Positions 41,492-49,573 of a DNA stretch of 64,000 nucleotides are shown here, piece by piece; positions within the stretch are counted from its first letter, which is position 1; every line of letters starts with the position of its first letter. Source of the stretch: Scheffersomyces stipitis CBS 6054 (Eukaryota > Ascomycota > Pichiomycetes > Serinales > Debaryomycetaceae); assembly GCF_000209165.1 (NCBI RefSeq), contig NC_009044.1:1302001-1366000 (forward strand), given 5' to 3'. Below the pieces are notes generated by a model. The model did no database searches. It saw only the letters and a program-made list of their open reading frames with translations, and was not told where the DNA came from. The position numbers and the translations under genes are program-made.

Positions 41492-41772
41492 TGTATATAG
41501 TGTATAATAAGAAAATGTATGATAGTGCGAGACTATTGTAGAGTGCAAAAGGTGCTACGTATAGCCTCTATACCAATGGTATAGTATGCTTGTATTGTAG
41601 AGCTAAAGAGCTCTTCATTTCTCAATGGCTCACACTCACGGTCCCATATTGAAAATTCCCCATACTAGAATTGTTAACTATGAGTGCTGCATAATATTTC
41701 AATATCTATTTCCATAATTTTTCACTGTTTCACAAATAATTCTCCACTGATCATCTTCATTAAGTAGTCCTA

Positions 41773-42882
41773 ATGGTGCACCAACTTTCACTTGTTTCGT
41801 CTATAGCACATGGAAGCTATGTACAGACGGTTCTGACTCTCCAGGCGTTCACTGGAATGCTCTCTCCACAGCCAATTGCTACTTATACACTCTTAACTAA
41901 ACCCCATGAAGTTTTCAAGCCCAAATTTGAGCCTGGAAAAGTCAATCAAATAGAGCAATACTATATGAAATGTATCACTACGTGGTCCGATGGTTCAGAA
42001 TTCGATCTTGCCTCGGCTGTCATAAAAGAAAATGGCAGTCTGAACGTGTTTCTGGGCCGTTTGTTCCATGCTGAAGATGAAAGTGTTCAGAGAATATGGA
42101 CTCTACAGATCTCAGATATACCTATAGCTGGCAAAAACCAAGCCTGTTCAGCACAGACTATCTATGAGAGTACTTTGATACATACCCATACCAATGTTAA
42201 GAGCGAGGAAAATAAAATTGATGCTATGGATGTAGACCTTGAACATAAAGACAAGCTGGATGTAAAAGGCGATACAAAAGAGGTTAAAGATGAAGATAAG
42301 GGAGAAAGAGATGAAAAAATAGAAGACAAGAAAGAAGAAGATAAGAAAGAAGAAGACAAGAAAGAAGAAGATAAAAAAGAAGAAGATAAGAAAGAAGAAG
42401 ATAAGAAAGAAGAAGATAAGAAAGAAGAAGATAAGAAAGAAGAAGAAAAAGTAGAAAAAAAGAATGATGAAGTAAAACATTCAGAGGTAAACTTGGAAGA
42501 TGGGGCTGAGACTGGTTCTGGGCACAAAGACTCGTTCCTCCAGTTTCTCGAAGACTTGGGTTACGAGACTATCAGTCAATACTGGATCAAGGGAATACGA
42601 TTCTTCCACGGTGACATTGTCATTGAGATCTTCAAAGTCTTGGTCAGAGACGACGAGGTAACTGAGCCCAAGGAGGAAGGAAAGATTGCTTTAAAGCTTC
42701 TTGACGAGTCCAATACATTCCAGATCAGAACTTATATCAATATTGCAAAATCGACCGACATAGATTTGATAAATCAGGGAACAAAAGAACTTCTTAGGCT
42801 ACAGGAGTTCTTGAAGAACTTATTCAAACTCGAAATTCCTGACAGAATGTTCATGGACTCGAGAGTACAGGTCAGGAAGTAG
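41773..42882 (+). CDS. MED18: Med18 (Srb5), Mediator head subunit
   Basis: 369 residues. The N-terminus MVHQLSLVSSIAHGSY, the WTLQISDIPIAGKNQ and QTIYEST pieces and the C-terminal PDRMFMDSRV match Med18. Between the two halves of the beta-barrel lies a very acidic/basic insert (about residues 150-240) with at least seven KKEED repeats. Med18 forms a head-module arm with Med20 and Med8 and contacts RNA polymerase II. Codon 21 is CTG where I recall Ser in S. cerevisiae Med18 (VISTLT), which supports CTG decoding as Ser. It converges on GTF1. Confidence 0.92.
   Translation: MVHQLSLVSSIAHGSYVQTVLTLQAFTGMLSPQPIATYTLLTKPHEVFKPKFEPGKVNQIEQYYMKCITTWSDGSEFDLASAVIKENGSLNVFLGRLFHAEDESVQRIWTLQISDIPIAGKNQACSAQTIYESTLIHTHTNVKSEENKIDAMDVDLEHKDKLDVKGDTKEVKDEDKGERDEKIEDKKEEDKKEEDKKEEDKKEEDKKEEDKKEEDKKEEDKKEEEKVEKKNDEVKHSEVNLEDGAETGSGHKDSFLQFLEDLGYETISQYWIKGIRFFHGDIVIEIFKVLVRDDEVTEPKEEGKIALKLLDESNTFQIRTYINIAKSTDIDLINQGTKELLRLQEFLKNLFKLEIPDRMFMDSRVQVRK
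42320..42448 (+). repeat. 15-base tandem repeat encoding KKEED in MED18
   Basis: Units of AAGAAAGAAGAAGAT or GAC recur in phase about eight times. Adjacent copies are almost identical at DNA level, so the number probably varies between strains. The same purine bias creates a long Phe/Ser-rich frame on the other strand that is not a gene. Confidence 0.88.
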
Positions 42883-43057
42883 ATGTACGGTTGTTAAGCA
42901 GTATGTAATATCAATTATAGAATCAATAAAATAACATTGAACTTATCACCACCTATATAGATATCATAACCCACCAGTTATCTACACCAGAACTATCTTA
43001 ATATATATACAAAATAACTATATACAATTGTCATTAAACATTAATTATACAAGAATT

Positions 43058-43591
43058 TCATCCCTGCTTGGATCGTATAGTGGCAAACGGCCTATTTCTA
43101 GGATTCATATTTGCTACGTTGAATGAACCTTGGGTCTCTCCCTTTGCAGGGTCTACCTTTTCAGGCAATTCTTCTATCTGAGCTAAAAGCTGCTTTAATG
43201 TAAGTGGCTCTCCTGGATTGTGGTCAGAAGCTATGAGTCTGAAATGGGTATCGTTTTCTTCTACGACTGAATCAGACTTTTCATCGTTTTCATATAGATG
43301 CTTGATAAACACCATCTGGGCACTCAAAGCCGAGACTAGACTCTTCTCCTGCTCGGCCGTGATGTTAGTGTCGAAAGCTGACAATTTGAGCACCTTATTG
43401 ATCGTTTTTGCGGAAACTTCTACACTTTTCATATCCTTTTCATTGGAGCTAATGAGTTCTTTCAAAGACCAGACGGGCAGGTTAAGAGCATTTCTAATGT
43501 CTTCTTTGGTCTTGAGCGTTGACCCGATTTTTGAAAGAGTTTGAAATCGTCTAGTAGACACAGTGAGACCTCTAGAATTTATCCGTATCAT
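43058..43591 (-). CDS. GTF1: Gtf1/GatF, mitochondrial glutamyl-tRNA amidotransferase subunit F
   Basis: 177 residues from the ATG at 43591; the frame extends upstream but that segment is hydrophobic and unconserved. MIRINSRGLTVSTRRFQ is a mitochondrial presequence. The body has the short GatF region around ALNLPVWSLKELI, then helices and an acidic linker, ending NMNPRNRPFATIRSKQG. GatF is the yeast-specific third subunit of GatFAB, which converts Glu-tRNA(Gln) to Gln-tRNA(Gln) in the matrix. Sequence similarity alone is modest; the neighbour NOP7, also next to GTF1 in S. cerevisiae, supports the call. Confidence 0.8.
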   Translation of the reverse strand: MIRINSRGLTVSTRRFQTLSKIGSTLKTKEDIRNALNLPVWSLKELISSNEKDMKSVEVSAKTINKVLKLSAFDTNITAEQEKSLVSALSAQMVFIKHLYENDEKSDSVVEENDTHFRLIASDHNPGEPLTLKQLLAQIEELPEKVDPAKGETQGSFNVANMNPRNRPFATIRSKQG

Positions 43592-43917
43592 TTGGAACCT
43601 GAAGATGAGGTAGAGAATACGAAATGGTAATTTTTCACTTTCTTGATTGCGAAATTTGAACTCGCAAATCTGTGCGAAGAAATAGCCAATAGTTAACCCT
43701 GAGCAACTGCAATTAACTATGATTATCACTATATATTCCTACGATTTCAATAAAAATAAATGGAATTACTATCATAAATAATCCGGAAGTTGAAGTTATT
43801 GCTTTCAACTGCTGTAGAAAATTCTACTCAATGATTTCCATGGCTAACTACTGAAACCAATTTAGACTACATTCTTCATTCTTATATCGTGCTATTTTAT
43901 TGCTACTAATCTACAGT

Positions 43918-45732
43918 CTACTTCTTGCTCAACTTGTCCAACTGAGCCTTGGTCTTTTCTATCTTTCTCTTCTTCTTGGCCAATTCTTGCGTTCTGGTTT
44001 CCTTCTTGTCAATACCGTATTGCATCTTCTTGTACAACTTACGCTGCTTGTTGGTCATCATGATCTTCTTCAACTCCTTTTCTTCGTCTTCTTCAGCTGG
44101 TCTCTTCTTGCTAGCTTTCTTAGCGGCCTTCTTTTCCTTTTCGGCGATTTCAGAGAACTTGACACCGGCAGCTTCGAGCTCCAATTCCTTCTGGGCCTTG
44201 AGATCCTCGTCCTCTTCCTCGTCCTCTTCCTCTTCGTCCTCTTCGTCTTCGTCTGCGTCTTCGTCGTCTTCGTCTACTTCGTCTTCTTCCTCTTCTTCTG
44301 CGTTTTCACTTTGGTCAACCTTTTCAGCTTCTGGATTGTACGAGCCTGCATCACCCCATGGGGACAAGTGTGGAGGCAAGGTTTCGCCAGGAGCATACTT
44401 GTTCACAGGCAACAACTCACTCTTGTTGATACAATCAAAGATCCATTGCGGCTGGATATAAGTTCTACCTGCAACCTTTTGCAAAATCTTAGGTCTGTCG
44501 ATGATTTGGTGGGTGATGTTGGAGAGATCCAACTTCTTGTATGCGTCAGGCAGGTTGGTCTTCAAGTCATCTAAAGCGACTTCAGAGACTACAGATCCAC
44601 CACAAGAGAGAATACACAACTCCAAGATGTCCAATGGCACCTCACGACCAACGTAGAAGATAAACTTAGAGAAAAGAGTAGATGTAGGCGAAGCGTACTT
44701 AGAAGGTTGAACCAACGAGTCTACTGCAGTCTTCGTGGCCGAGGCTTCGAATTTGTCCAATTCGACATTTTCGACAGTCTCCTGTTCAACCTCTTCATGT
44801 TCTTCTCCCTCATTATCAGCTTCAAGAGCCTTAGAGATGTTAGCTGTAGATAATTCCTTTCCCTGTACTGATACATCGTCTTCTACAATCTTTTTATCTT
44901 GGGGCAACAAGGCACTGACACCTTGATCTTTCGATTGCAACACATAAGATGACAAACCGCCGATACCCTTCAATTTTTCGATATCAATAGTAGGTGGGTA
45001 GATCAAGTTGGAATCGTTGTACAATCTGTACAACACGAAATGCAATAAGGTGGAGTAAAATTCCAAGAACGTCAACATGATTCTGAAGTCTACATCAGTA
45101 GGGATGTTGGTAGGAAACTTGAATGGTACCAACCATCTGATCTCTTGACCCTTGACATTAGCCTGGTAGTATACACCTTTGATGGAAACGAAGACCTTCT
45201 TGATAAGTCTCTCTTTGGCAACGTAGGCTAACCATTGGTTAGTCAATTTCTCTGCTTCCTTTGTGACTCTGTGAGAAACCTTATCAGTAGCTGGCATGTT
45301 GGCAAAAAGGAACAACATGTTCAACGGATCATCTATATCTCTCAAGGCATCCAAAAAAGTAGGATATCTTTCCTTAATAATGTGTTCCAAGGTATACTTG
45401 GGACGGTTGGCTTCGAGCTTCTGGGCGTCAGAGACTTCACCTCTACCAAGAGCTCTCTGCAACTTTTTGGCAAAAGTTTTATGTTCACGGAACTTAGCCA
45501 AAACTGGCTCATGCAGCAAGTACTGGATGTCCTTAGCATAGTAGAATGTTACTGGAGCCGTGGAACCCTTGTTAGCCTTCTTCTTATTTCTAGGCTCTCT
45601 AGGATAGATACCTTTGAAAATACAGAGACGACGGAAATCGCTCAAAGAAACTTGAAGCTTTTTGACCGCCTGGGTTCTGGTGATGAAGTTCTTAGCGTTT
45701 CCGGAGACACCTCTCTTCTTAATTTTGGCCAT
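43918..45732 (-). CDS. NOP7: Nop7 (pescadillo), 60S ribosome biogenesis factor
   Basis: 604 residues from the first ATG at 45732. The pescadillo N-terminus is highly conserved ([46 protein letters not shown], quoted in part here as [16 protein letters not shown]). A BRCT domain follows at about residues 345-445 ([23 protein letters not shown] to [10 protein letters not shown]), then a very acidic stretch and a Lys-rich tail with coiled coil. Nop7 joins Erb1 and Ytm1 in the complex that processes 27S pre-rRNA in the nucleolus. A perfect PAC and an RRPE motif lie about 90-110 bases upstream. Confidence 0.97.
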   Translation of the reverse strand: MAKIKKRGVSGNAKNFITRTQAVKKLQVSLSDFRRLCIFKGIYPREPRNKKKANKGSTAPVTFYYAKDIQYLLHEPVLAKFREHKTFAKKLQRALGRGEVSDAQKLEANRPKYTLEHIIKERYPTFLDALRDIDDPLNMLFLFANMPATDKVSHRVTKEAEKLTNQWLAYVAKERLIKKVFVSIKGVYYQANVKGQEIRWLVPFKFPTNIPTDVDFRIMLTFLEFYSTLLHFVLYRLYNDSNLIYPPTIDIEKLKGIGGLSSYVLQSKDQGVSALLPQDKKIVEDDVSVQGKELSTANISKALEADNEGEEHEEVEQETVENVELDKFEASATKTAVDSLVQPSKYASPTSTLFSKFIFYVGREVPLDILELCILSCGGSVVSEVALDDLKTNLPDAYKKLDLSNITHQIIDRPKILQKVAGRTYIQPQWIFDCINKSELLPVNKYAPGETLPPHLSPWGDAGSYNPEAEKVDQSENAEEEEEDEVDEDDEDADEDEEDEEEEDEEEDEDLKAQKELELEAAGVKFSEIAEKEKKAAKKASKKRPAEEDEEKELKKIMMTNKQRKLYKKMQYGIDKKETRTQELAKKKRKIEKTKAQLDKLSKK

Positions 45733-45820
45733 CTTGGGTGCTTTAATTGCTACTGGAAACAAAATAGTGAGTCTTTAGAAATTTTCATATTTTTCATATA
45801 GCGAGCAAATCTGAAGTGAT

Positions 45821-45841
45821 GCGATGAGCGAGAAAAAATTT
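45821..45841 (-). promoter_or_regulatory. PAC and RRPE motifs upstream of NOP7
   Basis: GCGATGAG (45821-45828) is a perfect PAC core and AAAAATTT (45834-45841) an RRPE core, five bases apart. They are 88-109 bases before the NOP7 ATG. The tandem PAC/RRPE arrangement is the hallmark of ribosome-biogenesis promoters. Confidence 0.75.
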
Positions 45842-46142
45842 GGTACATGCAGGAGATATTAAATTGCTAGCAAAGGTGATATGGTAGAGAGGAGGGATTG
45901 GGACGATATTGCTAGCTGAGACCTGGGAACAAAAGTAAGTTGTCTTCTAATTGGGTTAAGGGATATAAGAGATCCTTTTACATTAATGAATGACTTAATA
46001 TTTATATGTGTGAGGACAAAATCTTCTGGCATCATAAAAACCTACAACGCGAATCTTGCAACTAACACCATTTCATGGTAAACTTTGTACTTATATATGA
46101 CACTTTTAACCATCAAATGCTGATCTAACCTTGTATAATATA
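45842..46142. other. intergenic, NOP7 upstream
   Basis: About 300 bases of AT-rich sequence with nothing recognised besides the NOP7 promoter motifs at its left end. Confidence 0.5.
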
Positions 46143-46790
46143 CTACTGTCTTCTATTTCTCAACCCTATCAATGCATTATATTCCTGTCTCAACATGAGC
46201 GCCAAAACCCACATTTGGTTGAATTTCTCCACCATCTGAAGAACCCTTAGAGGCTTTTCTTGGTCAACGAACCCAGTCGAAGAACTTCTGACTTCCCATG
46301 TATCAGTAGCCTCATCACTGTCTGAATCTCGTTGTCTAGTTTCAATTATCCTTTCCAGATATATTGGAATATAAAAAAGAGGATAAAAGCGGTCGGCTAG
46401 ATGATAACAGGTGAGTTTAAGGTTGGATAAAGGAAAGTCAGAAAGACTTGAAAAACCAGTGTTTCCATATAAAAATTTGGCCATAAAGACAACATGACTC
46501 TTCAAAGTAACATAAATGGACAAATGTCGTTTATTGGTTGATGATAAATTTAGCAAGCTCTGAAATTGACTATCATCCAATGTGAAGGTCGATCTGATGA
46601 TGAGCTCGATCAAGTATGTTTCGGTAAACTCCTCGCTAGAGTTAACTGCTGAGGACATCCACTTGTCTTGAAGTTTGTCAACTCGATCTAGGACTTTTGC
46701 GAGGAATGGGTCTCCTTTGTGTCGAGAATTCGACATCGTTTGTCTAGTTATGGTAAAGAAGCCAACTAGATCTTTTTTTTTCGCAACCAT
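46143..46790 (-). CDS. unrecognised protein, 215 residues
   Basis: Starts at the ATG at 46790 (MVAKKKDLVGFF) or, more conservatively, at 46736 (MSNSRHKGDPF, 197 residues). The middle has hydrophobic stretches (LSIYVTLKSHVVFMAKFLYG and FYPLFYIPIYLERI) that could be amphipathic or membrane-touching, then an acidic loop (DSDSDEATDTW) and a helical C-terminus. I recognise no domain. The frame is intact with ordinary yeast composition, so I take it as a gene. Its start lies only 57-111 bases from the divergent neighbour's ATG. Confidence 0.7.
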   Translation of the reverse strand: MVAKKKDLVGFFTITRQTMSNSRHKGDPFLAKVLDRVDKLQDKWMSSAVNSSEEFTETYLIELIIRSTFTLDDSQFQSLLNLSSTNKRHLSIYVTLKSHVVFMAKFLYGNTGFSSLSDFPLSNLKLTCYHLADRFYPLFYIPIYLERIIETRQRDSDSDEATDTWEVRSSSTGFVDQEKPLRVLQMVEKFNQMWVLALMLRQEYNALIGLRNRRQ

Positions 46791-46847
46791 TTTCTTAAGC
46801 GCTAATTTTTTTGCACCCAAATTCACAGTCTTTCTTTTTCACCAACC

Positions 46848-47759
46848 ATGCCTTCAACAAAACACAATTACATTGGGTCTAATTTGAAATTCAGCCACCA
46901 GTTACTCAAGAAAAAGTTCCAGACAGCCACTAGAGAGCAGTTGAGTGCCGAATTGGCCAAGCGGTGTTTCTATAGGCTTTTCGCGAAGAACGGCTACTTG
47001 TTCCAGACAGTAGTCAACCAGGAACCTAACAAAACAATTACTTCCCTCTTGGGCTTGTGTCAGGAGTTGGTTTTCAAAAACTCTTTAAAGAACCATCTTC
47101 TTCTGCTGGGAATACAGTTCGACCAGTACCTCAGCTCCGACCTTCGAAAGATATACTCATCTTGGTACGAGATGGACCGGTTTGAACAACATCGAGAAGT
47201 TATGATTCATGAGAATGACTTCATCGATTTCCGGCTGAAGCTTTTAGTGGAACACACCAACGAGGTGTTGAAGTTGAAGGGGTTCAAGGAAAGGCAGCAG
47301 CGGAAGTCACTTTCCTTGTCGTTTGAGATTACCAACCAACATGTAGAGCAATTCGACGAGTACATGGAATTCTACTTCAAACCGGTGTTAGTCCACCATA
47401 GAGACAACCTTCGGTATTCTAGTGGAAGTGATTCTCCTGGTGCCAGTGATAGCGAGAACTCTAGCGAGAGTGCTAGCGAGAAATGTGTGCAGTGCAATCA
47501 TTTTAGGCAGAAACGAACGGAAAGAATCAAATGCTTTGGCTGCAGGAGGATTGCAACCACGAGGAAGGGTAAAAGTAAGATTCCCACGAGGAGCAAGATA
47601 GAAGAGATAGAGGAGCCCGGAAAATCCAAGGAAATACATTGTGAAGACTGCGATCGTTCCAGACACTCTGACCCACACCCTATTGACCTTATAAAAGTTC
47701 TCGACTACCGACTCCCGCTAGAGCTTCTCCCCATGTATTCTCAGTTTAGCCAGAGCTGA
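46848..47759 (+). CDS. unrecognised Cys-motif protein, 303 residues
   Basis: The N-terminal 190 residues are a helical, Leu-rich region without a known domain. A Ser/Asp/Glu-rich linker follows (about 185-208), then CVQC...CFGC (about 210-228; CxxC twice) embedded in Lys/Arg-rich sequence, and a later CEDC. Two CxxC pairs suggest a small zinc-binding element. The C-terminus is short and hydrophobic (LPLELLPMY). Function unknown. Confidence 0.75.
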   Translation: MPSTKHNYIGSNLKFSHQLLKKKFQTATREQLSAELAKRCFYRLFAKNGYLFQTVVNQEPNKTITSLLGLCQELVFKNSLKNHLLLLGIQFDQYLSSDLRKIYSSWYEMDRFEQHREVMIHENDFIDFRLKLLVEHTNEVLKLKGFKERQQRKSLSLSFEITNQHVEQFDEYMEFYFKPVLVHHRDNLRYSSGSDSPGASDSENSSESASEKCVQCNHFRQKRTERIKCFGCRRIATTRKGKSKIPTRSKIEEIEEPGKSKEIHCEDCDRSRHSDPHPIDLIKVLDYRLPLELLPMYSQFSQS

Positions 47760-48043
47760 AAGCTATCACTGGTTTCTCGCCAGTGAACAAGAAATGTCAC
47801 TAAATCTCTCCCTAAATTTCTGACTTCTCCCTATCACATGGGCGACTTTTGTGCAACGTGCGCGCCAACAAATTTTTTTAGCGAGCCCATCGTTTTTTGC
47901 GACTCCAGATTTCTTTGCACCTAGATCAGACATATGTAAAATTATTCAGAGGTTGAAATAAATTTTTGTACTTCTCCAGTATCCAATCTTCACGCAAATC
48001 AAGACACCGTGAGTGGCCAAAACTCTGCTAACAGACTTCAGAA

Positions 48044-49276
48044 ATGTCGTTCGAGAAAGTGTTAAAACGAGGCGACGACTTTCTAGGGGAGTATCCCAGA
48101 ACTGCCAGCTGGTGGAATGCTGCTTCGCATGGAACCTGCCTTATGATGTTGCTTGGTCTGAAGGTGCTTCTCAATTTGCTCTACAAACCACATCTACACC
48201 ACGTAGAGAGATTGGACAAAGCGTTAGCCAAAGCGCGGGCCGAAAATCGTGGTTTCCTCACAGTAATGAACCACATGTCTGTAGTGGATGACCCTACCTT
48301 CTTCGCTGCTTTACCTATGAGATACCATTTGGACGTCGACGATATCAGGTGGGGTTTTGGTGCCCACAACGTCTGCTTTTCAACTCCGACAACGTCGTGG
48401 TTCTTCAATTTAGGAAAAGTTTTGGGTACCAAAAGATTTGGTGAAGGTCCGTACCAGGGCTCTGTAGACGCCGCCATCAGAATCTTGAGTCCAGATGACA
48501 CTTTAGACTTGGAGTATACACCTGGAGTTAAAGATGTAGAGAAGCCTGTGCTATTGCAAGAGATCAACAAATTAGCTCCGGGTGCCACAGCAGCTCAAGA
48601 TTCATCTTTAGTAGCTAAGTTCGTGAAGCCAAGCCCAGAATCGACAAATGTACTTATGTCCAAATCACCTTTTATCAGGTCCAAAACATCGTGGTTCCAC
48701 GTTTTTCCCGAGGGATTTGTTTTGCAATTGAAGGAACCACACCACAACTCGATGAGATACTTCAAATGGGGTATTTCCCGTTTGATTTTGGAGAGTACTA
48801 GAGCTCCAGTTGTAGTGCCCGTTTTCTCGTTTGGATTTGAGAAAATCGCACCAGAAGACTCAGCAGATAAAGGCATCCAGAGATGGTTGCCTGACAATTT
48901 GGGAGCAGAGGTTCACATTAGCATAGGAGAAGAGTTCCCACCTGAACGTATAGAAAACTACAGACAAGAATGGAGAGATTTGGTAAAAAAGCACATCGAT
49001 CCAGAAAATCCCAGCGATTTATCTGAAGAGTTGAAATATGGAGAGCCAGCTCAACAATTAAGATCAGATTTGGCTGCTGAGCTCAGGAACTCGGTGTTAA
49101 ACATCAGAGAGACAATGGGTATATTCCGTCCAGAAGACCCTCGGTTCAAGGATCCGAAGTTCTGGAGAGAATACACCTCCACCGAGGGCTTGTGTGAGCC
49201 TAACGTAGAATTTGTGGGCCAGAATTGGGCTATAAAACGATTGCAAAAACATCTTCCAGAGTACAGTTTGGAATAG
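48044..49276 (+). CDS. TAZ1: Taz1 (tafazzin), cardiolipin transacylase
   Basis: 410 residues. The acyltransferase motif is NHMSVVDDP with H77 and D82 (HX4D). Further family blocks are GTKRFGEGPYQGSVD, FHVFPEGFVLQLKEPHHNSMRYFKWGISRLI (motif III, FPEG) and APVVVPVFSFGF. An N-terminal hydrophobic stretch (GTCLMMLLGLKVLLNLLY) is the membrane-anchoring segment. Tafazzin remodels cardiolipin acyl chains in mitochondrial membranes. About 30 residues longer than S. cerevisiae Taz1. It is the left member of a TAZ1-KAR3-RRP15 block shared with S. cerevisiae. Confidence 0.95.
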   Translation: MSFEKVLKRGDDFLGEYPRTASWWNAASHGTCLMMLLGLKVLLNLLYKPHLHHVERLDKALAKARAENRGFLTVMNHMSVVDDPTFFAALPMRYHLDVDDIRWGFGAHNVCFSTPTTSWFFNLGKVLGTKRFGEGPYQGSVDAAIRILSPDDTLDLEYTPGVKDVEKPVLLQEINKLAPGATAAQDSSLVAKFVKPSPESTNVLMSKSPFIRSKTSWFHVFPEGFVLQLKEPHHNSMRYFKWGISRLILESTRAPVVVPVFSFGFEKIAPEDSADKGIQRWLPDNLGAEVHISIGEEFPPERIENYRQEWRDLVKKHIDPENPSDLSEELKYGEPAQQLRSDLAAELRNSVLNIRETMGIFRPEDPRFKDPKFWREYTSTEGLCEPNVEFVGQNWAIKRLQKHLPEYSLE

Positions 49277-49573
49277 ATAGCTTGTATATATAAAAAAACC
49301 CGCTGTACACGCGAGTAACTCTGCCAGGACTCTCGTATAATGAACATAGGACTAGGCACCCAGATACCACTAGGTATCCATTTAGAACAGCCATAATATA
49401 CTGTAGATAGTTCAGAATTCATAATCGTAGTTCAACTTTTCGAATCTTCCAGCAAGTCGCAGCCATCGAGAAAAAGATTATTTGTATGCAGCCGATCTCC
49501 AACTTTTCAGCTAGTGCGATTTTTCAAATCTTATTGCAAAATTGAGATTCCTACTTTTCGCTTCAACACTGCA

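Noticed and set aside
42148..42527. Phe- and Ser-rich minus-strand frames opposite MED18
   Set aside because: They are translations of the KKEED repeat in antisense.
48010..48042. Possible mini-intron before TAZ1 (GTGAGT, GCTAAC, TTCAG)
   Set aside because: Signals are only about 30 bases apart, too short for splicing, and the TAZ1 start is intact without it.
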